DNA of 64,000 nt from the NCBI RefSeq assembly GCF_032716425.1, contig NZ_CP090419.1, positions 3,040,001 to 3,104,000 on the forward strand, given 5' to 3'. Under the pieces are notes generated by a model that saw only the letters and a list, made by a program, of their open reading frames with translations, had not been told where the DNA came from and searched no databases. The translations under genes were made by a program, and so were the position numbers. The DNA is from Pseudoalteromonas sp. N1230-9. GTDB lineage: Bacteria > Pseudomonadota > Gammaproteobacteria > Enterobacterales > Alteromonadaceae. Shown here piece by piece: positions 17,951 through 28,096 of the stretch (positions are counted from its first letter, which is position 1; each line of letters opens with the position of its first letter).

Positions 17951-18538
17951 ATGAAAAAATCGCTTGGTTTACTGTGTTTAATGTTCTTAAGTAGTACCGC
18001 TCACGCAGGCTACTCTATTAGCGCCGGTTTCGGCAAAAACTTTACTAATTCGGTGCAAACCGAAGAAAACCTAAAAATTGAGCTTGAGGATGACAGTCAT
18101 TTTACTGTCAGCCTTGATAGAACCATTGATAATGCTCGTTATGGTTTCTTTTATTCAGCAACTGAACTTGATATGAAAGACCAAGCCAACAAGCAAGTCG
18201 AGATGCAATACCTGCTATTTCAAAGTGCCGTAGAAGTGCCCTTAACTGACCATATAGTCGGTTTTGTTGGTGCTCAAATTGGCGCAAATCACGTCAGCAC
18301 TGATTTTGCTGACTCCGACACTTTTTTTACCTCAGGCTTATACGGTGGTGCTGAGTACCTATTTAGCGACCAAGCGCGTATTTATGTTGAAACTCGCTGG
18401 TTGGCGACTATTGTAAATAATGCAAGTAACATCTCATGTACTTTGCCTGCATCCGAAAACGAACAATGCCTTTGGCACTTCGATGGTGATGTATTAAACC
18501 AATTTCAAACAAACATCGGTTTTAGTTACCGCTTTTAA
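17951..18538 (+). CDS. Small outer-membrane beta-barrel protein
   Basis: A 195-aa exported protein with signal peptide MKKSLGLLCLMFLSSTAHA. Alternating polar and hydrophobic strands follow, and the C-terminal strand ends in NIGFSYRF with a terminal Phe, typical of outer-membrane proteins inserted by the BAM complex. It probably forms an eight-stranded barrel by length. One Cys pair (ISCTLPASENEQCLW) may form a disulphide in an external loop. Function unknown. The CHMI-like gene follows 11 bases later. Confidence 0.82.
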   Translation: MKKSLGLLCLMFLSSTAHAGYSISAGFGKNFTNSVQTEENLKIELEDDSHFTVSLDRTIDNARYGFFYSATELDMKDQANKQVEMQYLLFQSAVEVPLTDHIVGFVGAQIGANHVSTDFADSDTFFTSGLYGGAEYLFSDQARIYVETRWLATIVNNASNISCTLPASENEQCLWHFDGDVLNQFQTNIGFSYRF

Positions 18539-18549
18539 GGAAGAGCCCC

Positions 18550-18879
18550 ATGCCGCATATTGTTATTGAACATTCAGAAGATCTCCCTATTCTTCCTCAA
18601 GTGCTGGTTGAAAAAGTCCACCAAGCTGTATTCGACTCTGGTTTATTCGAATTATCGGCCATTAAAACACGTGCCATTGCCTACCAACACTATGAACTAG
18701 GTGAAGGGAAAGATGGCTTCATCCATATTGCCGCATCTATCATGGAAGGCAGAACCGTTGAACAAAAGCAGCAACTAAGCGAACAACTACTTAATTGCTT
18801 AAGCAAGTACTGTCGGCGTTCTTACAGTTTAAGTGTAAACATTTATGATATGAGCCCTGATATTTATCGTAAGTGCTAA
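18550..18879 (+). CDS. 5-carboxymethyl-2-hydroxymuconate isomerase family protein
   Basis: A 109-aa tautomerase-superfamily protein. It begins MPHIVIEHSEDLP, so Pro at position 2 would be the catalytic N-terminal Pro after Met removal. The middle ALKTRA-like stretch (SAIKTRAIAYQHYELGEGKDGFIHIAASIMEGR) is typical of CHMI. The enzyme family acts in homoprotocatechuate breakdown, but no other gene of that pathway is in this window, so the true substrate is uncertain. Confidence 0.88.
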   Translation: MPHIVIEHSEDLPILPQVLVEKVHQAVFDSGLFELSAIKTRAIAYQHYELGEGKDGFIHIAASIMEGRTVEQKQQLSEQLLNCLSKYCRRSYSLSVNIYDMSPDIYRKC

Positions 18880-18881
18880 TT

Positions 18882-21011
18882 TTACTGCGGCAGAAATGCC
18901 GCAGGAAGACGCTTAATTTCAATCTCAGGTGACAGGTATCCTGTGTATACAAGCCAGCGTTCATCATCCACATAGGTCAACCCTGATGAACGACTATAAG
19001 CACGCTCGGGTAATGCCATCACATCAAAATGCTGTTTTTTCACCACGTCATAATAACTAATACGATAATCACCAACGCGTACTTTGAAATAATAAATACG
19101 CGCATTATGGTATTCGTTCTTACTTACATATAACCACGAAAAATGCCTCGCTAAATGAATATCATCAACAAGTACTTGTTCTTGCCCCGTTTCATGGTGT
19201 TTTATCCATATAGCCTTATTGTTATCAGTAAAAAGAATATCACCCGATGATAACTCAACAGCATATTTAGCAGGAGAACTTATCACTTTACCAAGGTTAT
19301 TACCTTTTAAATCAAATCGATAAACATAATCGTTGTCTGACACAAGAATAGATTGGTTATCACTAGACCACGTTGGTTTGCGTGCATAGGCAAATGGAAT
19401 ATTTAACGCTTGCCTCTTATCGAGTTTAAAGTCATATAGATAAAGCATACTTTGCCCTTTATCCAGCACTGAAAACAAAATGTAGCGCCCATCCTTTGAC
19501 CACGTTGGGTCAAATATTTGTCCAATAACATGTGGAAAGCTCGTCAACTGTTTACGCGAGCTTGCATCTGGGTTCACTATCCATAATTGAGAGCTGCCAG
19601 ACTCATTTGATACATACAGTAGCTTTTTCTGCACCGAGTTATATTCAGGAAAAAGAGAGCTAAAATTAGTAGAGAGCATAGAAAAAGGTGAACTGGCAAC
19701 TTGTTCATCAATTTTTAACCGTGTAATCACCTTGTCTATATCCCATTGATGAAAATAAACACTGCCATCAGCACTATACCTTGGCGAACTCATCCCTGCC
19801 ACTTGAGTATTAATCAGCTTTTGCTGTTCAATATCGAAGAAAAAACCATAACGCTTCCCGCCTTTAGTTGCCGAAAAAACCAGTAAGTTCTTATTCGGAT
19901 GCCAATCAACACCATGAATAAAAGCAAAGTTTGGAGTGAGTCGTTTAGCTTGCCCTGTTTGTACATCAACCATAAAAAGTGCTTGCTGGTCGTTTTCAAC
20001 ATTACGAGTAACCACAACATATTTTGCATCAGGTGAAAACGACACAGATTCATCGTTAATATGGCAATAGTCACCACAAGGAATCGATGTTTCGTGTAGG
20101 TTATCTGATTCAAGGTTCAGTAACTTAATGCGGCTTACCGTTTCACCGGCTTCGGTTACATACTCACCGATATAAGCGAGTGTTTTACCATCTGCACTGA
20201 CATCAAGATCAGTTCCACCTTCGCGGCGACATTCACTCAGGACAACGCTCGTCGCATTCACAAGTGATAGTTTCACTATTTCGCACGCATTGCTTTGCGT
20301 ATAACGATAGTAATATAAGGTGCTTGAGTCAGGGCTAAACACGGAGCGCCCTTCAGTCTGTGCACTGTCAGTTAACTGTTTTGCAGGGTGTTCAGGAAAA
20401 TGGAGGTCACGTAAATATAAATCCGCAGATTTATCTAAGAGGCGCCATGAGTAAACTAAGTAATGTTGATCATTTGATACGGCAGGATAAATTTCACGTC
20501 CAGGGCTTGCTGTTACACTTTCTATACTATTTATCGGCATCACAAAGGCCGTGTGCTGCTTTGTTTGATAACTAGAAACATACCAAAATACACACGCAGC
20601 AAATACGCAAAGTATAAATACAGCAGCAACACTATAAAGTTGAGAACGTTTGAAACTAGGTGTATTTTCTTTAGGCTGCTGTTCAATTTTTTCAGGTGAT
20701 TGAACCAATCGATACCCTGTCTTACGCAAGGTTTCAATGTAACTTGAGTTTGGGTCTAATTCTTTAAACGCCTTACGTAAATGCCAAATAGCATTTGTTA
20801 ACGCCTTCTCTCCTACAAAATGGTTACCATCCCAAACAAGATTAATTAACTCTTCGCGAGTAATTGGCTCAGGATAACGGGCAACTAAACAACCTAATAA
20901 CTCGATGAATTTAGGCTGTAAAACGTGCTCACTATCATCACAAACTAGTTTATTTTCAAGGGGATTAATTGTACACCGACCCAAACGGTAGGCGTGATGA
21001 GTGGTTTCCAT
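18882..21011 (-). CDS. CadC/ToxR-type membrane transcription regulator with TolB-like sensor
   Basis: A 709-aa one-component regulator. Residues 1-105 form an OmpR-type winged helix (LQPKFIELLGCLVARYPEPITREELINLVW, then IETLRKTGYRLV). A single membrane segment follows near 125-147 (SVAAVFILCVFAACVFWYV). The rest (about 160-700) is extracytoplasmic and made of repeated PD40/TolB-type beta-propeller blades (YPAVSNDQHYLVYSW, FSPDAKYVVVTRN, PTWSKDGRYILFS). It probably senses an envelope signal and binds DNA directly while membrane-bound. It is divergent from a large TonB receptor, the likely target. Confidence 0.9.
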   Translation of the reverse strand: METTHHAYRLGRCTINPLENKLVCDDSEHVLQPKFIELLGCLVARYPEPITREELINLVWDGNHFVGEKALTNAIWHLRKAFKELDPNSSYIETLRKTGYRLVQSPEKIEQQPKENTPSFKRSQLYSVAAVFILCVFAACVFWYVSSYQTKQHTAFVMPINSIESVTASPGREIYPAVSNDQHYLVYSWRLLDKSADLYLRDLHFPEHPAKQLTDSAQTEGRSVFSPDSSTLYYYRYTQSNACEIVKLSLVNATSVVLSECRREGGTDLDVSADGKTLAYIGEYVTEAGETVSRIKLLNLESDNLHETSIPCGDYCHINDESVSFSPDAKYVVVTRNVENDQQALFMVDVQTGQAKRLTPNFAFIHGVDWHPNKNLLVFSATKGGKRYGFFFDIEQQKLINTQVAGMSSPRYSADGSVYFHQWDIDKVITRLKIDEQVASSPFSMLSTNFSSLFPEYNSVQKKLLYVSNESGSSQLWIVNPDASSRKQLTSFPHVIGQIFDPTWSKDGRYILFSVLDKGQSMLYLYDFKLDKRQALNIPFAYARKPTWSSDNQSILVSDNDYVYRFDLKGNNLGKVISSPAKYAVELSSGDILFTDNNKAIWIKHHETGQEQVLVDDIHLARHFSWLYVSKNEYHNARIYYFKVRVGDYRISYYDVVKKQHFDVMALPERAYSRSSGLTYVDDERWLVYTGYLSPEIEIKRLPAAFLPQ

Positions 21012-21347
21012 TAAGTCTAAACTTAACCTCTTTTTAGATTTCTAGACGTGTATTTAGCTATCAATTTATCTCAAATAACAATGATTAACCAGCATTATAA
21101 TTGTCAATAAGTTGACAGCGCAAAAATAACAACACATTGATTTTAAACGAATAGATATTAAATAGATATAAAATAGAGAGATAAACGAGTCACTAAAGAT
21201 TGCAGTTGTATTCACATTTTTATAAAAAAATTTACGTCAATACCGACAAACCGGGGTGTTGTTCACTGTAAATTTTAACTGCCCTTAAAAGAGCAGCGCT
21301 CTGGTTTCACACAACTAAAAATAAAATAAGTACAACTAGGAACGCCT
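21012..21347. promoter_or_regulatory. Divergent regulatory region with three tandem 11-bp repeats
   Basis: This 336-base gap separates the membrane regulator from the TonB receptor. At 21150-21182 it holds three head-to-tail 11-mers: AATAGATATTA, AATAGATATAA and AATAGAGAGAT. The spacing is about one helical turn, so a protein could contact the same face at each copy. OmpR-type winged helices often bind direct repeats of this kind. No clean consensus promoter was recognised; the rest is AT-rich. Confidence 0.5.
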
Positions 21348-24300
21348 GTGAGAAATCTACTAACTAAGCCTTGTGCAATAGCGCTTGCTGTTGCCAGTGG
21401 TTTTAGCCAACATGCACTTGCTAATGAAACAGACATTGCACGCACAGCTAATACCAGCCCTGCAATCAAAGAACAAAACGAAACACCCGAAAAAATTATC
21501 GTTACGGGCTCACGTATAAAACGAGACAGCTTTTCGATACCCACGCCACTGGTTACTATGAACCGTGACGCAATCCTTGATACTGGGTTAACGAATTTAT
21601 CTGATATTTTAGTCGATAACATGCCTGCACTGAGTGAGAGCATAGGTAATACCACCAGCCAATCAAGTGTTTCAGCAACCGGTTTATCAACGGTTCAACT
21701 TAGAGATTTAGGCGCTAACCGTACACTGACACTGATTGATGGTCGTCGTGTTGTTTCAAACAGCTACAGTGGTAATTACGTTAGTTTAAACACCATTCCT
21801 AGCGGCATGGTTGAACGCGTTGAAATAATTAGTGGCGGTGCATCGGCAACCTATGGGGCAGATGCGGTCGCAGGTGTTGTAAATATAATTACTCAATCGA
21901 AAAAAGAAGGCTTCGACTTTAAAGCCAATACAGGTGAAACAACTGATGGTGGCGGTAAAGAGTTTACCCTTGACTTAAATTACGGCACCTCATTTGCCGA
22001 TGATCGCGGCTATGCATATTTCAGTGCTAACTGGGACCGTGATTTTGGCATGACGTTTTACGACCGTAAACGTGCGCAGATTGAAGATAGCTACGATTAT
22101 GACCCTGAACGCATGTGTAATGTGATGCAAACAGCCGATGGCGACCAATGTATGCGCGACATCACTCAAGCTGACTGGGTAAGCAAAAGCGACGGTATTC
22201 CTGGCGGTGTGTTCTTAGAAAATAGCCGTAACGACACACAATTTTGGTATGACGGTCAAACTCTACGTGATGACTGGAAAGGGAATGAAGAAATTTACGG
22301 CATCAACTCTAATCAATACGTGATGCTGGATGTGCCAAGCGATAACTTCTCAACGGCACTGAAAATCGACTTTGACTTAACAGATGACGTTATGCTGTAC
22401 GCACAGGTACAATACAGTGACAGTGGCTCATTTAACAATAAGTCTCCAGAGGATGAGTACGAAGGAGCTTTTGTACCTCGCTATGATCCCGTCACTGGCG
22501 ATCCACTTTCAGATGTTGCACCAGGTTATATTCCAATTGATAACCCTTATGTGCCGCAAGAAATCTTAGATGCCAACCCATATAAAGATCGTATTTATTG
22601 GGATCGTCGTTTTAGTGAAGTGGGTAATATCAGTACTGATAACACACGTAAAACGATTCGTAGCTGGGCAGGTTTACAGGGGACACTCTTTAATGGTGAA
22701 TGGGATTGGGATGTATCAGCTAGCTATGGTCGCTTCACTCAACATCAAGTTCGTAGCAATGAGTTAAACACAGTAAAACTAAGCCAAGCTTTACAAGCTG
22801 AGGAGCTTGCTGATGGCACAATCCAATGTATTGATGAAGCAGCTCGCGCAGCAGGCTGCGTGCCTATCAATTTGTTTGGCGAAGGGTCAATCACTGATGA
22901 CATGGCGGCATGGATACGTACTAATCCGGTTATTGATACCGAAATTAAACAATATGGCGTAGTCGGTTACATTGCTGGTGACTTATTTGAACTACCAGCA
23001 GGCTCAGTGTCGGCTGTATTTGGTGGTGAATACCGTAAAGATAGCCAAGATCTAAAAACCAGTGATGATATGAAATCCGGTGGTATCACCTTTAACTATG
23101 TACCAAACTTCTACGGTGAAGTTGAAGTCTATGAGGCCTTTGCAGAACTTGCAATCCCACTGTTAAAAGATGCACCACTGGCAAAAAACTTAAGTGCTGA
23201 AACGTCACTTCGTTTGGCTAATTACAGCATGGAAAACGTCAATACAGTTGCCAGCTACAAACTCGGTATTTTTTGGGAGCCTATCGAAGGCTATGCTTTT
23301 AGAGCGAATTATGCACGTGCGCAGCGTGCGCCAACCATCACTGAACTTATGTCACCACCGCGTGGCGATTACGACAGCTATGATGATATTTGTGATGGTT
23401 TAACTGCAACATCGACTAAACCAGGTCACGATAACTGTCGCAAAGAGCCGACTTTAGCTGCGCAACTTGCTGCCGATCCTGATTTCGAATTTAACGATGA
23501 AAATAACAGTTATTCACCTGGCGCTGGTAATGAAAACTTGAAAGAAGAAACTGCCGATACGTATACGTTTGGCATCACAGTGGCACCTGCGTTTTTAGAC
23601 AATTTCAACCTTGCGGTTGACTACTATGATATTGCAATTGTCGATGCAATTTCGCAGATCAGTAATGAAAACATCATGCGTGAATGTTACGACTCTGAAG
23701 TTGCGTGGGGAGCTGAAAACACCTTCTGTAATGATATTACCCGTAATAATGAAGGCAATATTATTAAGGTTTTACAACGCCAATATAACCTCGATGAGCT
23801 CACAGCTAGAGGCTATGATGTGGTTGCACAGTACAAGCTTGATTTTGACAGTTATGGTCAACTCTCGTTAAAGCTTGATTATAATCACGTGATTGAAAAC
23901 TCACAGACCTATGAAGGCCTCGATGGTAGCTTAGTAACCAGTCATTACGCAGGCTATGGTCGCACTAAAGATAAAGCGTCAATGTCGATTACTTGGCGTA
24001 ATGATGATCTACGTATTCGCTGGCGTACAAATTTCTTAGGCTCGTTTAAAGCAAGCCAGAGTCTTGAAGAAGATTACAATGAGTATGTAGCCGAAAATGA
24101 TGCCCGCTGTGAGGCTGGTGAAGATACCTGTATTAGTAACCCAGAAAAACTTGCCTACCAAGATTATGGCTCGTTCTTAAAACACAGCCTTTCAGCGTCT
24201 TACACTTTGTCACTTGGTAAACAAAGCCAACTACGCGTATTCGGTGGTGTAAATAACGTGTTTGATAATAAAGGTGATTTTTATCCTTCAGGGCGTGGTA

Positions 24301-24368
24301 ATTATTACTCTGAGTATGGTGGGGGTAAAGGTCGTTATGTGTATGTAGGCGCACAATATAGTTTTTAA
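21348..24368 (+). CDS. TonB-dependent outer-membrane receptor (large, Alteromonadales type)
   Basis: A 1006-aa outer-membrane active transporter starting at a GTG. The signal region is followed by a TonB-box-like stretch and the plug domain opening PEKIIVTGSRIKRDSFSIPTPL near residue 47. Plug motifs are LRDLGANRTLTLIDGRRVV and GGASATYGADAVAGVVNIIT near 165. The barrel has Cys-containing loops and a C-terminal strand YVYVGAQYSF ending in Phe. This subgroup usually takes up peptides or oligosaccharide-type nutrients rather than siderophores, but the substrate is not shown by the sequence. Likely controlled by the divergent CadC/TolB-type regulator. Confidence 0.93.
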   Translation: MRNLLTKPCAIALAVASGFSQHALANETDIARTANTSPAIKEQNETPEKIIVTGSRIKRDSFSIPTPLVTMNRDAILDTGLTNLSDILVDNMPALSESIGNTTSQSSVSATGLSTVQLRDLGANRTLTLIDGRRVVSNSYSGNYVSLNTIPSGMVERVEIISGGASATYGADAVAGVVNIITQSKKEGFDFKANTGETTDGGGKEFTLDLNYGTSFADDRGYAYFSANWDRDFGMTFYDRKRAQIEDSYDYDPERMCNVMQTADGDQCMRDITQADWVSKSDGIPGGVFLENSRNDTQFWYDGQTLRDDWKGNEEIYGINSNQYVMLDVPSDNFSTALKIDFDLTDDVMLYAQVQYSDSGSFNNKSPEDEYEGAFVPRYDPVTGDPLSDVAPGYIPIDNPYVPQEILDANPYKDRIYWDRRFSEVGNISTDNTRKTIRSWAGLQGTLFNGEWDWDVSASYGRFTQHQVRSNELNTVKLSQALQAEELADGTIQCIDEAARAAGCVPINLFGEGSITDDMAAWIRTNPVIDTEIKQYGVVGYIAGDLFELPAGSVSAVFGGEYRKDSQDLKTSDDMKSGGITFNYVPNFYGEVEVYEAFAELAIPLLKDAPLAKNLSAETSLRLANYSMENVNTVASYKLGIFWEPIEGYAFRANYARAQRAPTITELMSPPRGDYDSYDDICDGLTATSTKPGHDNCRKEPTLAAQLAADPDFEFNDENNSYSPGAGNENLKEETADTYTFGITVAPAFLDNFNLAVDYYDIAIVDAISQISNENIMRECYDSEVAWGAENTFCNDITRNNEGNIIKVLQRQYNLDELTARGYDVVAQYKLDFDSYGQLSLKLDYNHVIENSQTYEGLDGSLVTSHYAGYGRTKDKASMSITWRNDDLRIRWRTNFLGSFKASQSLEEDYNEYVAENDARCEAGEDTCISNPEKLAYQDYGSFLKHSLSASYTLSLGKQSQLRVFGGVNNVFDNKGDFYPSGRGNYYSEYGGGKGRYVYVGAQYSF

Positions 24369-24401
24369 CATTTTCATATAAACCCCAGCTAGGCTGACAA
24401 C

Positions 24402-24427
24402 AAAGGCGTATTTTTTAATGCGCCTTT
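24402..24427. terminator. Bidirectional terminator between the TonB receptor and zapE
   Basis: The stem AAAGGCG / CGCCTTT, extended by a G-U pair, has T-rich flanks on both sides. It overlaps the last base of the convergent zapE gene. Confidence 0.7.
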
Positions 24428-25539
24428 TATCTTTTCCAGCTTTGCATCTCAACTAATCGAGACTCTGTACGCGCATACTCAAATGCCAGTTTTTGTCCTT
24501 GATATATATCACTAATGCCCGCCTCAGCCGAGATCAGCAGTAATCGACCTCTGTCATAAAACTCATCAACTAGAGCAATAAAGCGCCGTGCTTCATCATC
24601 TAAAAAGTGCTCTTGTAAATCCTGTTTTTCACGTTGATAACTGTCCTCAATACCATGCACAATTTGTTTACCCGTGGCTCCGCGTCCCATTACTGGCACA
24701 TTGAGCAAATAAACACGCTGAAAGCGCTCTGCTAAATAAATGTAATCTGCTGTGCTTCTAGCCCCTGAACATAACGCCATAAAGTCAAACATAATGGCAT
24801 CTTGAGCTTGCAGTTCACAGCGAAGATGACGATGGCAAACCTCTATCGTTGTTTGCTTTTGTACTGCTTGCTCTTGGTTTAAAAAGCGCTCTATTAGGGC
24901 ACTTTTGTTATCAATAAAGTAATGTTCGGTTTGTTTACCAAAGCGAAAGCGATGATCGGTATTGCCTTCAACACTTAAAATATGACAATGATCATTTAAC
25001 AAATCGATAGTGGGTAAAAATTGTGCTCGTTGTAAACCGTTGCGATACAACTGCTCAGGTTGACAGTTAGACGTCGCCGCTAACACCACTTGGTGCTCAA
25101 ACAAGGCTTTGAATAAGCCACCTAAAATCATCGCATCGCCAATATCAGAAACAAAGAACTCATCAAAGCAAATCAAACGAATGTTCTGTGCCCACTCCTT
25201 AGCAATAATCGTCAGTGGGTTTTTCTGCCCCTGTAGTTGAACCAAACGCTCATGTACTTGCTTCATAAAATGGTGAAAGTGCAAACGCTGCTTAGCATCA
25301 ATATTGACCAGTTTGAAAAACACATCCATCAACATGGATTTACCACGCCCAACTGGGCCGTATAAATAAACCCCTTTTATTGACTTAGCGCTTTGCCACC
25401 AATGTCTTGGCGCAGCTAATTCTGTGGCTAGATTATCAAGCGCATTAATCGCTGTGCGCTGGGCATGGTCTTCATGCAGTTCGCCTTTGGCTATTTGCGC
25501 TTGGTAATACCTTAATATTTGTCCTTGCTGTACTGTCAT
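24427..25539 (-). CDS. zapE: Cell-division AFG1-like ATPase ZapE
   Basis: A 370-aa cytoplasmic AAA-type ATPase that in E. coli acts at the constricting division ring. Walker A is GPVGRGKS at residues 61-68 in VYLYGPVGRGKSMLMD. Walker B is IRLICFDEFFVSDIGDAMIL, with sensor 1 in VVLAATSN. The N-terminal YYQAQIAKGEL opening is also typical. It is divergent from rsuA across a short gap. Confidence 0.95.
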   Translation of the reverse strand: MTVQQGQILRYYQAQIAKGELHEDHAQRTAINALDNLATELAAPRHWWQSAKSIKGVYLYGPVGRGKSMLMDVFFKLVNIDAKQRLHFHHFMKQVHERLVQLQGQKNPLTIIAKEWAQNIRLICFDEFFVSDIGDAMILGGLFKALFEHQVVLAATSNCQPEQLYRNGLQRAQFLPTIDLLNDHCHILSVEGNTDHRFRFGKQTEHYFIDNKSALIERFLNQEQAVQKQTTIEVCHRHLRCELQAQDAIMFDFMALCSGARSTADYIYLAERFQRVYLLNVPVMGRGATGKQIVHGIEDSYQREKQDLQEHFLDDEARRFIALVDEFYDRGRLLLISAEAGISDIYQGQKLAFEYARTESRLVEMQSWKR

Positions 25540-25597
25540 AGGTCACTAGTATCCGCTATACTCGCGGCCATTGTAGCCGACTAAAAATGTGATCCCA

Positions 25598-26296
25598 ATG
25601 AAATTCCCATGCCGTTTAGATAAATTTATCAGCCATATTGCTGAATTACCTCGCAGTAAAACCAAAGCAGGTATCAAACGTAAATACGCCACTGTAAATG
25701 GCGAGGTGATCACCTCATTTGATTATTCTATCAGCCAAGATGACGACGTGCGCTGGCAAGGCGAGCCGTTGGTCTTTTTAGGCAAACGCTACTTCATGCT
25801 TCATAAGCCTGCAGGCTATGTGTGTGCCAATAAAGATGACCTTCACCCGACCGTATTTGACTTACTCGATGAGCCAAACATGAGCGACTTTCATGTTGCT
25901 GGTCGTTTAGATATAGATACCACAGGCTTAGTGATCATCACCAATGATGGTGACTGGTCGCACAAAATAACTTCACCAAAGCACAACAAGTTCAAAACTT
26001 ATTTAGTTGAAACGCAAGAACCGGTGGATGAAGAAGCTATTGCAGCCCTAGAGCAAGGTGTACAGCTTCATAACGAAAAAGAGCTAACTCGCCCTGCCAT
26101 TGTTGAAAAACTTGCAAGCTATAGCTTACGCCTATCCATTTGTGAAGGTAAATATCATCAAGTTAAACGAATGCTGGCCGCAGTTGATAACAAAGTTGTT
26201 GAACTACACCGTGAAAAAATTGCCAATATTCATCTTGATGAAAATCTAGCGAGTGGTGAATACCGCCCCTTGACTGCTGCTGAGCTTTCGCTCTAA
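25598..26296 (+). CDS. rsuA: 16S rRNA pseudouridine-516 synthase
   Basis: A 232-aa product from the ATG at 25598; a GTG nine bases upstream is an alternative. An S4-type RNA-binding domain at the N-terminus (CRLDKFISHIAE) precedes the catalytic domain, with RYFMLHKPAGYVCANKDDLHPTVFDLL and the catalytic Asp in AGRLDIDTTGLV near residue 103. The C-terminal YHQVKRMLAAVDNKVVELHRE matches RsuA more closely than RluB/RluE. It modifies a universally important loop of 16S rRNA during 30S assembly. Confidence 0.92.
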   Translation: MKFPCRLDKFISHIAELPRSKTKAGIKRKYATVNGEVITSFDYSISQDDDVRWQGEPLVFLGKRYFMLHKPAGYVCANKDDLHPTVFDLLDEPNMSDFHVAGRLDIDTTGLVIITNDGDWSHKITSPKHNKFKTYLVETQEPVDEEAIAALEQGVQLHNEKELTRPAIVEKLASYSLRLSICEGKYHQVKRMLAAVDNKVVELHREKIANIHLDENLASGEYRPLTAAELSL

Positions 26297-26411
26297 ATAG
26301 GTACTTGAACAAATATCATGATAACGCTGTCATTTTTACTTAATAAAAGCTAACAAGTTGCCGATAAACATGGTAGAAAAGTAGAGGGGATATAATAAAA
26401 GGAGGCTAACT

Positions 26412-28037
26412 GTGTTATCAGGACTAGCTTTAAAAACAAAAATTAGCTTATTTGCTACCGCTATTTTTATTGCACTTTGCGCAATAGCTTTATTGGGTTT
26501 ACAGTCGTTACGTCATGCGAGTGAGAGCGATAACATTGCGCGTATTAACCAATTAATGAAAAGCACAACAAATATCGTTGAGCAATTCGAATTGATGGTA
26601 AAAAATGGCCAGCTTGATGAAAATCAAGCTAAAGAGTTGGCAACTCAGGTTTTAAGAGAAAATAAATATCACGATTCAGAGTATGTTTATGTCGTCGACA
26701 ATAATTTAGATTTTCTTGCCACGCCACATGACCCAGAGCTTCATGGTACCAGCTTTAATGACTTTAAAGATGCCAGCGGTAACAGCATTGGTCGCATGGT
26801 CGAAAAACTAGTGGGTAATACCACAAATAAAATTATTACTTACCATTGGGACTCCGTCCGTGATGGCGAAACAGTAGACTTAACGTCTGTTGTACAAAAA
26901 ACACCGCTGTTTGGCTGGTATGTTGGCACAGGAATTAGTGCAAAAGAAGTCGATGAACGATACTGGAGCACAGCAAAGTGGCTATTGGGTTTATCTATGC
27001 TCATTGCCATAGCCCTCACGTTTGCAATTGCACGCTTTGGCTCATCACTGACCAATGCACTGGGTGGTGAAATCGATGAAGTAATTGATATTGTTAAAAA
27101 CGTCTCACGTGGCAACCTCCACTCAACTATCCGCCAAGATGCACCAAGTGAAAGTATCATTGCGGCCATGCATTATATGCAACAAGGCTTACGCGGCGTT
27201 GTTGATGGCATTAAAGACGTAACTGATAGCCTCAAAAATCAAAGTGTTGATAACGAGTCTCGCTCTGTTGAGCTTGATAAACTCACCCGTAGTTTAAATG
27301 AAGAAACACAAATGGTTGCCTCAGCCATTACCGAACTGACCGCCTCAGCGCAAACAGTTGTTGAGCATGCCGAACAAGCAGCCTACTCAGTACAAGAAGC
27401 TGAGAACCAAGGGCAAAGCGCAAGCCACTTAACCAACGAAGCAGCACAAACAATCGCACTTTTAGAGCAACAAATTGACAGCGCTGGTAATAACATTCAA
27501 GTTCTTGATGACGAAGTAAATAATATCGCTAATGTGCTCAGTGTTATTCAAGGAATTGCAGAGCAAACGAATCTATTAGCCCTTAATGCAGCCATTGAGG
27601 CAGCTCGTGCTGGCGAACAAGGTAGAGGGTTTGCAGTTGTCGCTGATGAAGTCCGTGGCCTTGCACAACGAACACAAACCAGTACCGAAGAAATCCGCAA
27701 CATGATTGGTAAATTACAATCAGCAACACAAGATGCTAAATCATCTGTTGCACTCAGTATTTCGACCAGTGAGCAAACTGTGGCTAAATCAACCAAAGCC
27801 AATGAAGAACTAAACCGAGTTGCGAGTTCATTAAGTGCAATCGCACAAATGAGCCATCAAATAGCTATAGCAGCTAAAGAGCAATTAGACGCAGGTGAAG
27901 ATACAGCAAAACGTGTGGTGACCATTTCAGATACTGCCTCACAAACAGCTAACGTATCCAGTCAGGCACATACGGCAACCGATTCAATCAAAGGCCTTAC
28001 AGCTGATTTAGAGACAGAAACAGCTAAATTTAGCTAA
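26412..28037 (+). CDS. Methyl-accepting chemotaxis protein with Cache-type sensor
   Basis: A 541-aa chemoreceptor starting at a GTG with a strong GGAGG site ending 7 bases upstream. TM1 (about 9-30) and TM2 (about 187-208) flank a periplasmic single-Cache domain ([23 protein letters not shown], then [14 protein letters not shown]). Small molecules such as carboxylates are the usual ligands of such domains. A HAMP segment follows and then the cytoplasmic hairpin with tip [20 protein letters not shown]. The C-terminus lacks a CheR-tethering pentapeptide. A terminator follows. Confidence 0.94.
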   Translation: MLSGLALKTKISLFATAIFIALCAIALLGLQSLRHASESDNIARINQLMKSTTNIVEQFELMVKNGQLDENQAKELATQVLRENKYHDSEYVYVVDNNLDFLATPHDPELHGTSFNDFKDASGNSIGRMVEKLVGNTTNKIITYHWDSVRDGETVDLTSVVQKTPLFGWYVGTGISAKEVDERYWSTAKWLLGLSMLIAIALTFAIARFGSSLTNALGGEIDEVIDIVKNVSRGNLHSTIRQDAPSESIIAAMHYMQQGLRGVVDGIKDVTDSLKNQSVDNESRSVELDKLTRSLNEETQMVASAITELTASAQTVVEHAEQAAYSVQEAENQGQSASHLTNEAAQTIALLEQQIDSAGNNIQVLDDEVNNIANVLSVIQGIAEQTNLLALNAAIEAARAGEQGRGFAVVADEVRGLAQRTQTSTEEIRNMIGKLQSATQDAKSSVALSISTSEQTVAKSTKANEELNRVASSLSAIAQMSHQIAIAAKEQLDAGEDTAKRVVTISDTASQTANVSSQAHTATDSIKGLTADLETETAKFS

Positions 28038-28064
28038 CTATCCACGTATCAAAAGTCAGACATT

Positions 28065-28096
28065 AAAAAGCCCAGTTAAGTTTACTGGGCTTTTAA
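28065..28096. terminator. Bidirectional terminator between the chemoreceptor and yggN
   Basis: The stem AAAAAGCCCAGT / ACTGGGCTTTT has a 7-base loop with A and T tracts on either side. The right arm runs into the yggN stop codon. Confidence 0.88.
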
